Positions 9,609-20,977 are shown, counted from the stretch's first letter. The stretch is 64,000 bases of DNA from Oceanospirillaceae bacterium (GCA_002724925.1 PBQA01000020.1:62001-126000), one strand, 5' to 3'. The notes: generated by a model from the letters alone, not told the origin. Numbers and translations: made by a program.

Positions 9609-9636
9609 ATTGTACGCCACATTGATGCGGAATCAA
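9609..9636 (-). promoter_or_regulatory. Candidate promoter of trxA
   Basis: On the minus strand TTGATT (9636-9631) and TACAAT (9614-9609) are 16 bp apart, about 40 bases before the trxA ATG. Confidence 0.5.
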
Positions 9637-9708
9637 TTGGATTATTCGACTGGACGTCAGAGACGCCGGAAGGCATATTCATCATAGGGTTATTGGAAAC
9701 AGATAGTT

Positions 9709-11217
9709 ATGTCAGAGCAGTATTCAGCAGAGGTCGAATCCAGCCGCATTGCCGCAGTCGATCTCGGGTCAAACAGTTTTCATATGATGATCGCAGAAGA
9801 GTTTCAGGGTGAAATACGTACTCTGGAAAAGCGTGGAGAGAAAGTTCAGTTGGCGGCGGGGCTGGACAATCAGAACTATCTCAGCGAAGAAGCTATCCAA
9901 CGCGGCGTTGACTGCCTCGCTCAGTTCGGTCAGCGCCTGCAGGGCATGGACCCGGACAGAGTTGTCGTGTTCGCCACCAATGCTCTTCGCGCCGCACGCA
10001 ACCGGCGAGAGTTTATTGATCGCGCCGAAGAAGTGCTGGGCTACCCCGTCGAAGTCATTGCCGGGCGCGAGGAAGCACGCCTGATCTATCTGGGCGTTGC
10101 CCACACTCAGGCTGATGATGGGGGCCAGCGACTAGTCGTGGATATTGGCGGCGGCAGTACCGAATTTATTATCGGTGAACGTTTTGAAGCGAAGGCCCTT
10201 GAAAGTCTGCACATGGGCTGCGTATCTTTCACAAAACGTTTCTTCTCTGATGGCAAAATAAGCCGCAAACAATTTAAAAAAGCCGTCTCCGCTGCACAGC
10301 AGGAACTTCTGAACATTAAGGCTCAGTATAAAAAACTGGGTTGGAAAAGTGAGATTGGCTCATCAGGTACTATCCGCGCTGTCGAGCAAGCCATTATCAG
10401 TAATGGCTGGGGCAACGAGGGTATCACCCCGGAAGGCCTGGAAAAACTGACAGATCATTGCCTGAGTTATGAGACGGTTGATGACGTCGATATTGAGGGG
10501 GTGAAGCCCGACCGTCGGCAGGTATTTATCGGCGGACTGGCAATTCTGAACGCAGTATTTCAAACCCTCGACATCAAACACATGCGCTACTCGGATGGCG
10601 CTTTACGCGAAGGCGCACTCTGGGATCTTGTTGGTCGCTCTGAGCACGAAGACGTGCGCAGCCGCTCAATTGCCTCCATGCAGGAGCGCTTCTACGTTGA
10701 TACGGCACAGGCGGATCGCGTTGAAGCCACCGCGCTCGCTCTGTTCAGTCAGGTCCGTAAAGACATAGGCGCACGCAAAGAGCTGGCGCAATGGTTGAGC
10801 TGGGCGGCGCGCATCCATGAAATCGGTCTGAGTATCGCTCATAGCGGATTCCATAAACACGGTGCTTACCTGCTGCAGCATTCTGATATGTTGGGTTTTA
10901 CCCGTCAGGGACAAATGTTACTGGCCCTGCTGGTACGCAATCACCGGCGTAAAATTCACCCGGAAGAACTCGAATTACTGCCTGCCCGACAGCAAACCAT
11001 TGCCCTCTGGTTAATTCGCCTACTGCGCGTTGCTATCGTGCTTAATCATAGCCGCGAGGCTTACGACGTTCCCCTGCCTGAGGCAACCACCGACAAAGAT
11101 GCACTACTGTTGAAGCTGCCTGAAGGCTGGCAAGAGAATTTCCCGCTGACATCCCAGGACCTCGAAGAGGAAGTGGAGTTGCAGAGTGCCGCCGGGCTGG
11201 TGCTCAGTATTACCTGA
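9709..11217 (+). CDS. ppx: Exopolyphosphatase
   Basis: A Ppx/GppA-family phosphatase that removes terminal phosphates from polyphosphate. The N-terminal actin-like ATPase fold has AAVDLGSNSFHMMIAE (about 15-30) and VVDIGGGSTEFIIGE (about 139-153); a C-terminal HD-like helical domain follows (WLSWAARIHEIG, HSDMLGF). At 502 residues it is close to E. coli Ppx (513). It could also act on pppGpp, since GppA is a close relative. Convergent with ppk1 across a shared terminator. Confidence 0.93.
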   Translation: MSEQYSAEVESSRIAAVDLGSNSFHMMIAEEFQGEIRTLEKRGEKVQLAAGLDNQNYLSEEAIQRGVDCLAQFGQRLQGMDPDRVVVFATNALRAARNRREFIDRAEEVLGYPVEVIAGREEARLIYLGVAHTQADDGGQRLVVDIGGGSTEFIIGERFEAKALESLHMGCVSFTKRFFSDGKISRKQFKKAVSAAQQELLNIKAQYKKLGWKSEIGSSGTIRAVEQAIISNGWGNEGITPEGLEKLTDHCLSYETVDDVDIEGVKPDRRQVFIGGLAILNAVFQTLDIKHMRYSDGALREGALWDLVGRSEHEDVRSRSIASMQERFYVDTAQADRVEATALALFSQVRKDIGARKELAQWLSWAARIHEIGLSIAHSGFHKHGAYLLQHSDMLGFTRQGQMLLALLVRNHRRKIHPEELELLPARQQTIALWLIRLLRVAIVLNHSREAYDVPLPEATTDKDALLLKLPEGWQENFPLTSQDLEEEVELQSAAGLVLSIT

Positions 11218-11257
11218 GCTGGAAAGCAGGAAAAAGTGCGAGCGAGAAAAACAAGCA

Positions 11258-11292
11258 TAAAAAAACGGGGCACCGCCCCGCTTTTCTTTTTT
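11258..11292. terminator. Bidirectional terminator between ppx and ppk1
   Basis: Stem CGGGGC (11266-11271) / GCCCCG (11275-11280) with loop ACC, flanked by an A-run on the left and a T-rich run on the right. Confidence 0.88.
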
Positions 11293-11303
11293 ACTGTTTT
11301 TAA

Positions 11304-13463
11304 TCAGCTCGCACTGGGCGTACCACTACTGGCGGCCAGCTTATCGAGCAACCAGCTTTGTGCAGAAATGACCTCATCATCCGGCCCTGGCTGAGCCCTT
11401 ACGTAAGAGCCGTCCGTCTGCAGAATCCAGGCCTGGGTGTTGTCTTTAACGTACACCTCAAGTTCTTCTTTCATCCGCTCTTTGATCTTATTGGTCTCAA
11501 CCGGGAATGCGGTTTCAACCCGACGCAGAAGGTTGCGCTCCATCAGATCAGCACTTCCGGCATAAATTTCGTCATTACCGCCATTCAGAAAGTAATACAC
11601 GCGCGTATGCTCTAGGAAACGACCAATAATTGAACGAACTTCAATATTCTCAGACACGCCCGCAATTCCTGGACGCAGGCTGCACATACCACGAATAATC
11701 AGCTCGACCCTCACACCCGACTGAGACGCACGATAGAGCGCACGAATAACTTTGGGTTCGGTCAGACCATTGGCTTTCATGCGAATTAATGCAGGCTTGC
11801 CAGCATCCGCATGCTCACGCTCGCGATCAATCAGCTGAATCAATCGTTTGTGCAAAGTAAACGGCGCATGAAACAGCTTCTTCACACGCATGACTTCACC
11901 CATACCGGTTAACTGCTGAAATACTTTATGAACGTCTTCGCAGATAGAATCGTCACAGGTCATAAAGCTGTAGTCGGTGTACGCCCGCGCATTTCCGGCG
12001 TGGTAGTTACCGGTTCCGAGGTGCACATAACGACGATACTGATTTCCTTCTTTGCGCACGATCAGCATCATCTTAGCGTGTGTTTTATACCCCACTACGC
12101 CATACACAACGACGGCACCGGCTTCCTGTAAACGGTTTGCCAGATAGAGGTTTTCTTCTTCATCAAACCGCGCACGCAGCTCGATCACGACCGTAACTTC
12201 TTTACCATTACGTGCCGCATCAACCAGCGCATTTACGATTTCTGATTTGGCGCCCGTGCGATAGAGCGTTTGTTTGATTGATTTAACACTGGGATCTTTT
12301 GCAGCTTCGCGAAGCAGATCAACCACTGGCGTAAACGACTCAAACGGATGCAGCAGCAGGGTATCTTTCGAGCGGATACTTTCTAAGATGCTCTTTTTGA
12401 AATTAACGTTTTTCGGCAGACCCGGCGTAAACGGAGGATAGCGAAGATCCGGACGATTGATCTGATCAATCACTTCGATTAAACGCCCAAGATTGACCGG
12501 GCCATTCACTTTAAACAAGTCAGATTCATCGAGATTAAACTGGCGCAGCAGGAAGCTGATCAACTCATCCGGACAGTTATCTGCCACTTCTAAGCGCATC
12601 TCTTCGCCGAAGTTTCGTGAGTGCAGTTCGTCTTCTAGTGCAGACGCGAGGTCTGACGTTTCTTCGTGGTCGATATCGAGGTCAGCATTACGTGTCACAC
12701 GGAACTGATAACACCCTTTTACCGTCATACCTGGAAAGAGCTCATCCGCATACTCGTGAATAATTGACGACAGAAATACAAAATTATCCCCTCCCTCCTG
12801 AACCAGCTCATCAGGCAGGCGCAGAGTACGCGGCAATGAGCGCGGGGCAGGAATGATTGCCAGACCGGTTTGGCGACCAAACGCATCTTTGCCATCCAGC
12901 GCGACAATAAAGTTCAGGCTTTTATTAACCAGACGAGGAAATGGGTGCGAGGGGTCCAGCCCAATCGGGCTGATCAGAGGCTGAATATTGTCATCGAAGT
13001 ACTCACGTATCCAGATACGCTGTTCTTCACTCCACTCAGCACGACGTAGAAAGTGAATATTCTGCTCTTTTAGTTGAGGTAGCAGGGTATCGTTAAGAAT
13101 TTCATACTGACGCTCAACGGTTGTACTGCAAAGAGAGTAAATTTCGTCCAACACCTGCGCTGGGTGCAGACCATCAATACCAGAAAGCTCGCGATTAAAT
13201 GTCAGCTGATGGACCAGATCAGCAACCCGTACTTCAAAAAACTCATCCAGGTTTTTACTGAAAATACACAGGAAGAACAAACGATCCAGCAGCGGGTGCG
13301 CTTCATCCAGTGCCTGCTCAAGTACACGGATATTAAATTGCAGGTGGCTGAGTTCACGGTTGATGTAAAACTCACTGCTATTGAGATCTATATCCTGTAC
13401 GTCCGTCATGGATAACTCCGGCGGCTGCTCTGCTTTTGTCTGTGTATTTTCAGCGATTGTCAT
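11304..13463 (-). CDS. ppk1: Polyphosphate kinase 1
   Basis: Makes long-chain polyphosphate from ATP through a phosphohistidine. Domains in order: N-terminal helical domain (FYINRELSHLQFNIRVLEQA), head domain, and two phospholipase-D-like catalytic domains. The phosphorylated histidine is in GYKTHAKMML; the second histidine region is FLEHTRVYYFLNGG. At 719 residues it is slightly longer than E. coli Ppk because of an N-terminal extension of about 25 residues rich in E, T and Q. Downstream of hemB with a 39-bp gap. Confidence 0.96.
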   Translation of the reverse strand: MTIAENTQTKAEQPPELSMTDVQDIDLNSSEFYINRELSHLQFNIRVLEQALDEAHPLLDRLFFLCIFSKNLDEFFEVRVADLVHQLTFNRELSGIDGLHPAQVLDEIYSLCSTTVERQYEILNDTLLPQLKEQNIHFLRRAEWSEEQRIWIREYFDDNIQPLISPIGLDPSHPFPRLVNKSLNFIVALDGKDAFGRQTGLAIIPAPRSLPRTLRLPDELVQEGGDNFVFLSSIIHEYADELFPGMTVKGCYQFRVTRNADLDIDHEETSDLASALEDELHSRNFGEEMRLEVADNCPDELISFLLRQFNLDESDLFKVNGPVNLGRLIEVIDQINRPDLRYPPFTPGLPKNVNFKKSILESIRSKDTLLLHPFESFTPVVDLLREAAKDPSVKSIKQTLYRTGAKSEIVNALVDAARNGKEVTVVIELRARFDEEENLYLANRLQEAGAVVVYGVVGYKTHAKMMLIVRKEGNQYRRYVHLGTGNYHAGNARAYTDYSFMTCDDSICEDVHKVFQQLTGMGEVMRVKKLFHAPFTLHKRLIQLIDREREHADAGKPALIRMKANGLTEPKVIRALYRASQSGVRVELIIRGMCSLRPGIAGVSENIEVRSIIGRFLEHTRVYYFLNGGNDEIYAGSADLMERNLLRRVETAFPVETNKIKERMKEELEVYVKDNTQAWILQTDGSYVRAQPGPDDEVISAQSWLLDKLAASSGTPSAS

Positions 13464-13502
13464 CAGGGTACCTAAAAATCCTGCGTTAGGGCCAGCGCCT
13501 GA

Positions 13503-14669
<1,167 letters not shown>

Positions 14670-14683
14670 TCATGAGGCAAAGA

Positions 14684-14708
14684 AAAAGCCGCTCATCGAG
14701 CGGCTTTT
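14684..14708 (-). terminator. Terminator of rpoH
   Basis: Stem GCCGCTC (14688-14694) / GAGCGGC (14698-14704) with loop ATC, extended by AAAA/TTTT. It lies just past the rpoH stop. Confidence 0.88.
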
Positions 14709-14735
14709 CATAAGTACTCTCTTAAGAAGCGATCA

Positions 14736-15605
14736 TTACGCCAGTACCAGGTCGGTACCAATCGCGTTCTTCAGTTTCTTCATTGCATTTTTCTCTAGCT
14801 GACGAATACGCTCAGCAGATACTTTGTACATATCAGCCAGTTCGTGAAGCGTCGCTTTCTCTTCGCTCAACCAACGCTGTTGCAGGATGGTACGGCTACG
14901 ATCATCCAGGTCTGCCATGGCATTTGCCAGGCGACTGTTGGCGTCCTGTTCGTAGTTGTCGGCTTCTACCAGCTGAGCCGGGTCCTGGCTGTGATCTTCA
15001 AGATAGTACGCTGGTGCTTTATAGGCACTTTCGTCATCTTCGTCAGCACCGGCATCGAACGCAGCATCGTGTGCATTCAGGCGGCCTTCCATCTCAAATA
15101 CAGTCTTGGTTTCGACTCCAAGATCTTCAGCAATCGCCGTCGCTTCATCCTGAGACAACCAACCCAGCTTCTTTTTCTGACTACGCAGATTAAAGAACAG
15201 CTTACGCTGCGCTTTCGTCGTCGCTACTTTCACAATGCGCCAGTTACGCAGAATAAACTCGTGAATCTCTGCTTTAATCCAGTGCACAGCGAACGACACC
15301 AGACGCACACCAACCTCTGGGTTGAAGCGTTTAACCGCCTTCATCAGACCGACGTTACCTTCCTGAATCAGATCGCCCTGATTCAGGCCGTAGCCAGAAT
15401 AGCTACGTGCAATATGAACCACGAAGCGCATGTGCGACATCACCAGATGACGCGCAGCTTCCAGGTCTTCTTGATAATGAAAACGCTCAGCCAGATCTTT
15501 CTCTTCTTCTGGCGTAAGCACAGGAATCGCATTAACAGTCGAAATGTAGGCTTCCAGGTTCGCACCCGGAGACATCGCGTATACTGCTTGCAAACCGTTG
15601 TTCAT
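14736..15605 (-). CDS. rpoH: RNA polymerase heat-shock sigma factor (sigma-32)
   Basis: Directs RNA polymerase to heat-shock promoters. Region 2 is recognisable ([35 protein letters not shown]), as is region 4 (RTILQQRWL...[27 protein letters not shown]). The block [14 protein letters not shown] corresponds to the RpoH box unique to sigma-32. The start has AGGAG six bases upstream; 289 residues is typical. Located downstream of ftsYEX as in other gammaproteobacteria. The 256-bp gap to ftsX should hold its promoters, but I see no convincing consensus there. Confidence 0.97.
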   Translation of the reverse strand: MNNGLQAVYAMSPGANLEAYISTVNAIPVLTPEEEKDLAERFHYQEDLEAARHLVMSHMRFVVHIARSYSGYGLNQGDLIQEGNVGLMKAVKRFNPEVGVRLVSFAVHWIKAEIHEFILRNWRIVKVATTKAQRKLFFNLRSQKKKLGWLSQDEATAIAEDLGVETKTVFEMEGRLNAHDAAFDAGADEDDESAYKAPAYYLEDHSQDPAQLVEADNYEQDANSRLANAMADLDDRSRTILQQRWLSEEKATLHELADMYKVSAERIRQLEKNAMKKLKNAIGTDLVLA

Positions 15606-15861
15606 CTCTCACTCCTGAAGGAATTCTTTTGCTCAATCAGCAACTTACAGTGACCTGATTACACATGTGGGGCATGTATCCAACCACCGGATAATCAAAG
15701 TCGAGAGCTAAGTTTAGCACCACTATATAGGACCGCAAATGGCTGGATAAGTTCCCTTCAGCGCCACTCACCGTTCTCTATAAGATCATAATAGCGCCAT
15801 TAGACTCGCTACTGTGTCGATAGTGTGTCGGTAAACGTAAAGCACCCTGATAATCCGGAGT

Positions 15862-16866
15862 TTACGGCTCTATCCGATGCAGGTGCCTCACCACAGACCA
15901 CCAGGCACCCAGCCAGCCGAGCAGCATAGCGCCCAACAACAGCACCAGTGCAGCACCTGCCGAGAGCGGCAGCAAGCGGTACTCAGAACCGTAGAGCGCG
16001 GCGAGATCTTCGACTGGCCCGCTCACCAGAGCCCAACCGATGGCAAGCAGTATCCAGGACACTAATCCGCCCACCATGCCAAACCAGAGGCCGGTATACA
16101 GAAACGGCCGGCGAACCCAGGCATTCGTCGCGCCTACCAGCTTGGTGACACGAATTTCATCAACACGCGCCGCGATCGACAAGCGAATGGTATTACCGAC
16201 CACCAGCAGAATTCCGAGTGCCAGCAAAGCGCCCATCACCCAAACAATACGCTCGCTTAATGCCAGAAGTGCATGCAGACGATCCAACCAGGCGGTATCC
16301 AGCTCAACACTGTCAACGCGGGGCTCGCTTCTCAGGCTATCCGCCAAGGCAATGACATCCTGCTGTGGCAAGGCCAGTTCGGGCTCGACAACAATCACCC
16401 CGGGCAAAGGATTTTCTGGCAGCAGGTCCAGGGCCTCGCCCAGCCCGGAACTGGCTCGGAACTCGGCGAGGGCGTCATCCGCGCTGATAAAGCGTACATC
16501 GGCGACTCCGTCCATACTTTCTATGCAACTCAACAATTGCTGCGCCTGAGTATCCTGTACAGCGGGCTTCAGATACACACTCATACTGCCGGAGGCCTGA
16601 AAGCGATTACTCAGCTGACTCAGGTTATCCAGCGTCATCCACATGGCGCCGGGGAGCGTCAGTGATATGGCAATCACCAGCCAGGTCATGATACTGCCTA
16701 ATGGCTTGGTCAGCAGTCGCATCAGAGTTTCAACAGCCACCAGCTGATGCTGCTGAGCCCAGCCATTCAGTTGGTCTTTCAGACTGACCTTGTGCGTTGA
16801 GGCACCCACCTGTGGTTTACGCGGTGCATTCGCCGTCTGGCGTTTTGGAGAATCAGGTGCGGACAT
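15862..16866 (-). CDS. ftsX: Cell division protein FtsX
   Basis: Membrane part of the FtsEX complex, which couples ATP hydrolysis to periplasmic amidase activation at the septum. The cytoplasmic N-terminus (about 55 residues) is followed by TM1, a periplasmic domain (about 80-210), and three further TM segments, the standard FtsX topology. I chose ATG 16866 (MSAPDSPKR), which overlaps the end of ftsE by 14 bases; a longer frame to 16920 lies wholly inside ftsE. Confidence 0.94.
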   Translation of the reverse strand: MSAPDSPKRQTANAPRKPQVGASTHKVSLKDQLNGWAQQHQLVAVETLMRLLTKPLGSIMTWLVIAISLTLPGAMWMTLDNLSQLSNRFQASGSMSVYLKPAVQDTQAQQLLSCIESMDGVADVRFISADDALAEFRASSGLGEALDLLPENPLPGVIVVEPELALPQQDVIALADSLRSEPRVDSVELDTAWLDRLHALLALSERIVWVMGALLALGILLVVGNTIRLSIAARVDEIRVTKLVGATNAWVRRPFLYTGLWFGMVGGLVSWILLAIGWALVSGPVEDLAALYGSEYRLLPLSAGAALVLLLGAMLLGWLGAWWSVVRHLHRIEP

Positions 16867-17560
16867 GGTCACCCCGCTCAAAACCAGCGCGCTGCCCGCC
16901 ACTGTCGTGCAAGGAGCCATGATCCAGAATCAGACGGCGATGCCCCATGCGTTCAATCAAAGGGATATCGTGCGTAGCAATCAGCACGGTGACACCCACT
17001 TGCTGAAAGCGCAGAAACAGCTTCATGATTTCTTCAGAAAGCTCAGGATCAAGGTTACCGGTCGGCTCATCCGCCAACAGGAGCTGCGGCTTATTGACCA
17101 CGGCACGGGCAATGCCGACGCGCTGTTGTTCACCGCCTGAAAGTTCAATGGGGTTGCGACGCTCGAAGCCGAGCAGACCTACTGAATCGAGCGCAGCGCG
17201 AACCCGGCGCGCGGCTTCGGCAGGTTGATACCCGGCAATAAGAAGAGGCATCGCCACATTGTCATATACGCTACGATCAAACAGCAGCTGGTGATTCTGA
17301 AACACCACACCCACTTTACGGCGCAGCAAGGGCACCAGTGAGCTCTTCATGGTATTCACGCAATCGCCATCGACAAACACCTGACCTTTCGACGGGCGCT
17401 CCATCTGCAGCATCAGTTTGAGCAGGGTACTTTTACCTGCACCGCTGTGACCGGTGAGAAAGGCAAACTCGCCACGAGCCAGTTCAAAGCTGACTTTACT
17501 CAGAGCTTCCTTACCACCGGGATAGCTTTTGCTGACCCCATCGAAGCGTACCATTGGCAT
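16853..17560 (-). CDS. ftsE: Cell division ATP-binding protein FtsE
   Basis: ABC ATPase partner of FtsX. Walker A is GHSGAGKST, the signature motif is [14 protein letters not shown], and Walker B is [12 protein letters not shown]. It starts 12 bases after the ftsY stop and overlaps ftsX, so ftsY-ftsE-ftsX form one transcription unit. The 235 residues include about ten extra C-terminal residues overlapping ftsX. Confidence 0.97.
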   Translation of the reverse strand: MPMVRFDGVSKSYPGGKEALSKVSFELARGEFAFLTGHSGAGKSTLLKLMLQMERPSKGQVFVDGDCVNTMKSSLVPLLRRKVGVVFQNHQLLFDRSVYDNVAMPLLIAGYQPAEAARRVRAALDSVGLLGFERRNPIELSGGEQQRVGIARAVVNKPQLLLADEPTGNLDPELSEEIMKLFLRFQQVGVTVLIATHDIPLIERMGHRRLILDHGSLHDSGGQRAGFERGDHVRT

Positions 17561-17572
17561 AGAGTTAATCCG

Positions 17573-18892
17573 TCAGTCGTCACCAATCCGGAACAAGGCC
17601 CGGGTGAAATCATCTGCGTTAAACGGACGCAGGTCTTCGATTTTCTCACCGACACCGATGTAACGCACCGGCAGACCAAACTGTTTCGCCAGTGCGAAGA
17701 TGATGCCGCCTTTTGCCGTACCGTCGAGTTTGGTCAACGTCAGGCCCGTGACGCCCACGGACTGGAGGAAGGTTTTTGTCTGGTTGATGGCGTTCTGCCC
17801 CGTACCCGCATCCAGAACCAGCATCACTTCATGCGGTGCGGTGTCGTCGATTTTTTTCATAACACGAACGACTTTTTCCAGTTCCTGCATCAGGTTGTCT
17901 TTGTTGTGCAGACGCCCGGCAGTATCGGCAATCAGAATATCGACACCGCGCGATGTCGCTGCCTGCACCGCGTCAAACAGGACAGACGCCGAATCTGCCC
18001 CCGTATGCTGCGCCACAACAGGTACGTTGTTCCGCTCGCCCCACACTTGCAGCTGTTCAACCGCCGCCGCACGGAAGGTGTCACCCGCCGCCAGCATGAC
18101 GCTTTTACCACGCGCCTGAAACTGTTTAGCCAACTTACCGATCGTGGTGGTTTTGCCCACACCATTGATGCCGACCATCAGAATCACGTAAGGCTTTTTG
18201 CTGCTATCAATAACCAGAGGTTTCTGCGACACCGCCAGCATATCCTGTAGTTCTTCAATAAGAGCCTCGTAGAGAGCGTCAGAATCACGCAGCTCTTTAC
18301 GACCTACACGCTTCGTCAGACGGTCGATTATTTCAGTCGTTGCTTCAACACCGACGTCGGCCATAATGAGCTGGGTTTCCAGGTCTTCCATCATGTCGTC
18401 GTCGATTTCTTTTTTACCCAGCAGCAGTGTCGACAGACCATCGGTGAGGTTAGAGCGGGTTTTGCTCAGACCGGCCGATATGCGCCCGAAGAAGCCTTTC
18501 TTCTCGTCTTTGGCTTTTTCAGGCACCGGTACCATCACGTCCGGATCGACTACGTCTTCTGGCTCGGCAGCAAGATCATCGGCGGCGATCTGCGACGCGG
18601 ACACCTCGGTTTTGATCTCGGGCTCAGATGGAGCTTCTTTCTTCTGGGGCTCTGCTTGCTCCGGAACAGTTTCTGTCACTGGCTCTGGAACGGGCTCCGC
18701 CGCCTGCTGAAGAATTTCTTCAGTTTCACTGACTGGCGTTTCGGCCTGAACCAGTGGGGCTTCGGGTACCAGATTGGTAGCCTCGGAAGCTTCCGCTACA
18801 TCATTGTTGTCTTCTACCTGCTGGGGTGCCTGCGGGTCTGCAGGCTGAGCATTCTCAGGGCTTTTTTTCTTTCGTTTAAAAAAATCAAACAT
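17573..18892 (-). CDS. ftsY: Signal recognition particle receptor FtsY
   Basis: GTPase that docks the SRP-ribosome complex at the membrane. After an N-terminal acidic, proline-rich A region (about 1-135) come the N domain and G domain with GINGVGKT (241-248), DTAGRLHNKDNLMQELEKV and TKLDGTAKGG. The 439-residue length is usual for gammaproteobacterial FtsY. First gene of ftsYEX. Confidence 0.97.
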   Translation of the reverse strand: MFDFFKRKKKSPENAQPADPQAPQQVEDNNDVAEASEATNLVPEAPLVQAETPVSETEEILQQAAEPVPEPVTETVPEQAEPQKKEAPSEPEIKTEVSASQIAADDLAAEPEDVVDPDVMVPVPEKAKDEKKGFFGRISAGLSKTRSNLTDGLSTLLLGKKEIDDDMMEDLETQLIMADVGVEATTEIIDRLTKRVGRKELRDSDALYEALIEELQDMLAVSQKPLVIDSSKKPYVILMVGINGVGKTTTIGKLAKQFQARGKSVMLAAGDTFRAAAVEQLQVWGERNNVPVVAQHTGADSASVLFDAVQAATSRGVDILIADTAGRLHNKDNLMQELEKVVRVMKKIDDTAPHEVMLVLDAGTGQNAINQTKTFLQSVGVTGLTLTKLDGTAKGGIIFALAKQFGLPVRYIGVGEKIEDLRPFNADDFTRALFRIGDD

Positions 18893-18987
18893 CGGCGTCT
18901 CTGAATCTGATCAATCAGGATGGGCGCATGCGCGCTGATGGGGTGCTATCCTAACACTATGAGTTGTTTACAGGGAGTTCTCCTTAG

Positions 18988-19755
18988 ATGTTCCATGGAT
19001 TAAGCCGTCGCACCCTGAATGCTCTGATCATCGGCTGCCTCCTTATCATCACCGTCATCAATCTGAATTTCACTACGAATGAAGACACGCCTCTTGAACC
19101 CTTAGACGCGCCGCCGCTTGCCGACACGGGCTGGCATCTGTGGCACAGCAATAAAGGCGTGCCCGTGTACTGGCAGCCGACGGCATCCGCCAATATTCAG
19201 ATCGCCGTCATCGGAGAAGATCATTACGCGCTCAAGACGCAGGTTCCGGCAAGTGATTGGGCATTACATCTGGCGACCCGTATCACACCGACGGAACATT
19301 CACGAAGGGCGGGGCTCGCTCTGCAGGGCCCTCTGACGGGCGTCGAAATGCAGCAAGCGGCTTCGTTTCTGATACAGAAACTTTCTCTGACAGCGCCCGA
19401 GACTCCCACCGAAAAGATGACCCTTTGCCAGCAGCAGCACCCGGCTGGCGCTCTGTGGTGGAACCGCGAACAGGGCGCCAGCGCAGTGCAGCCAGCCTCT
19501 CCCGGTCATAAGCCGACACCAACGAGAGAAGAGTGGGCTCATTTCAGACAAGGTGAAATAAAACGTCTGCGCCGCGAGTGGCTGAACCCAGGGTCGGCCA
19601 TCGACATTGCCTCTGAACTTGCCTACCATCAACAAGCTGAAGACTATTTTCTTACATTATATCAGGCACTTGCGGTCTCTCAACGTACTGAACCGCAAGC
19701 GTTTTCTGAGTGTCTTACAGCGCTGAATTCATCTGCATCACGGAGCTCTGAGTGA
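18988..19755 (+). CDS. Single-TM protein, possible degenerate M16 peptidase remnant
   Basis: A 255-residue protein with one N-terminal membrane segment (about 10-28) and no motif that fixes a function. In Pseudomonas the slot between ftsY and rsmD holds M16 zinc proteases (from memory). Here the segment NKGVPVYWQPTASANIQIAV resembles the first strand of M16 proteases, but the zinc motif HXXEH is absent. I infer a shortened, non-catalytic relative or remnant. Its stop overlaps the GTG start of rsmD, so the two are coupled. Function unknown. Confidence 0.5.
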   Translation: MFHGLSRRTLNALIIGCLLIITVINLNFTTNEDTPLEPLDAPPLADTGWHLWHSNKGVPVYWQPTASANIQIAVIGEDHYALKTQVPASDWALHLATRITPTEHSRRAGLALQGPLTGVEMQQAASFLIQKLSLTAPETPTEKMTLCQQQHPAGALWWNREQGASAVQPASPGHKPTPTREEWAHFRQGEIKRLRREWLNPGSAIDIASELAYHQQAEDYFLTLYQALAVSQRTEPQAFSECLTALNSSASRSSE

Positions 19756-20309
19756 GCCGACAATCTCATCATCAATTACGTATCATTGGTGGCCAGTGGC
19801 GTTCTCGCCGACTGCGCTTTCCTGCCATTGATGGCCTGCGTCCAACGATGGATCGTGTTCGCGAGACGGTGTTTAACTGGCTGCAATCTGACATTGAGGG
19901 TGCACGTGTGCTCGATGCCTTCGCCGGCAGTGGCGCGCTTGGGTTTGAAGCGCTATCCAGAGGCGCAAAAGAAGTCATTTTCCTGGAGAAGCATGCGAAG
20001 GCGGCCTTTCAGCTTAAGGACAACCTGAAGCAACTCGATGCGCGCAATGCTCAGGTCTGGGCTGGAGATGCTCTGATGTGGCTGGAACAGAACCCAGAAC
20101 CTTACGATCTGGTATTCCTTGATCCGCCGTTTGGTAAAGATCTGTTGCAGCCCGCACTAAACAAACTGACGTTACTGCCCGGTGCTCTGGTTTATATTGA
20201 ACACGAAGCCAGCCTCGAGCCCGAATTTCCGGGACACTGGGAAGAGTTGAAGAACAAAGGCACCAAGGAGTTTGTATTCCGCCTGTTTGAAGTTGGCGAA
20301 ACGTCCTGA
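19752..20309 (+). CDS. rsmD: 16S rRNA (guanine-966-N2) methyltransferase
   Basis: SAM-dependent methyltransferase acting on 16S rRNA G966 in the 30S subunit. The N-terminal block LRIIGGQWRSRRLRFP and RPTMDRVRETVFNWL are typical of RsmD. The SAM motif is DAFAGSGALGFEALSRGA and the catalytic motif FLDPPFGKD. The start is GTG at 19752, overlapping the upstream stop as GTGA. 185 residues. Confidence 0.95.
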   Translation: MSRQSHHQLRIIGGQWRSRRLRFPAIDGLRPTMDRVRETVFNWLQSDIEGARVLDAFAGSGALGFEALSRGAKEVIFLEKHAKAAFQLKDNLKQLDARNAQVWAGDALMWLEQNPEPYDLVFLDPPFGKDLLQPALNKLTLLPGALVYIEHEASLEPEFPGHWEELKNKGTKEFVFRLFEVGETS

Positions 20310-20314
20310 GCCGA

Positions 20315-20965
20315 TCAGGGTAAGGTGATTATGGCCTCTGCACCACCGTCTGCGGCGTTTTGCAGATCAAGTGTTGCAGGCTTCGCTGGCGTAGAGTGGT
20401 GAGCAACCATCAACTCGGTAAAATATAACCCCATACCGGTGCTCCCCTCTTTATCCCGGTCCCCGCTATCACTGTCATCACTGCCATCAAGAATATCCTC
20501 AGGGTAACCCGGACCGTCGTCACTCACTCTGATCTGGAGCCCTGCGCCCTGCTCTTCTGCGGTCACTGCGATATTTTTTGCGCCGGCCTGAGCACTGTTA
20601 TTCAGAAGATTCGTCAATGCCATCTGCATTAAGGCATCGTTGTAATAGCCCTGACAGTCAGAGTCTATGCCGATCGTTACCTCAACGTCAGGCCAGTGCA
20701 CTCTGAAGCACTCAATCGCATGCTTTACTGTATCCGAGGGCCAGGCGTCATCTGCCGGAAAATTCCCGCGTTCCTGTAACCGATACAGTGTCACCAACTG
20801 CATCGCATCCTGATGTACCCGACGACTGCGCGCGAACACCGGGTACAGTTTGTCTCTATGCTCCTTCGGCATTTCCTTCATGGCCTTTTCGCCCTCCAGC
20901 AGGACAGAGTGCAGCTGGTTTTTAAGGTCATGAATAATTGCACCGGCAAGATCTTTAAGATTCAT
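20315..20965 (-). CDS. Small soluble histidine kinase
   Basis: A 216-residue kinase with no membrane segment and no sensor domain. The phospho-acceptor box starts almost at the N-terminus (HDLKNQ, H12). The ATPase domain has an N box (NLLNNSAQAG), G1 (SDDGPGYPED) and G2 (STGMGLYF). An acidic insert rich in D and S lies between G1 and G2. It is encoded 12 bases after the receiver-TPR protein, its evident partner. Input must come from another protein, perhaps through the TPR domain. Confidence 0.85.
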   Translation of the reverse strand: MNLKDLAGAIIHDLKNQLHSVLLEGEKAMKEMPKEHRDKLYPVFARSRRVHQDAMQLVTLYRLQERGNFPADDAWPSDTVKHAIECFRVHWPDVEVTIGIDSDCQGYYNDALMQMALTNLLNNSAQAGAKNIAVTAEEQGAGLQIRVSDDGPGYPEDILDGSDDSDSGDRDKEGSTGMGLYFTELMVAHHSTPAKPATLDLQNAADGGAEAIITLP

Positions 20966-20977
20966 CAGATTCCCTCT

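Noticed and set aside
14844-15653. 269-codon plus-strand frame over rpoH
   Set aside because: Antisense shadow of a clear sigma-32 gene.
15606-15861. Heat-shock or sigma-70 promoter for rpoH
   Set aside because: TATATA-like boxes exist, but spacing to any -35 is poor; nothing convincing.
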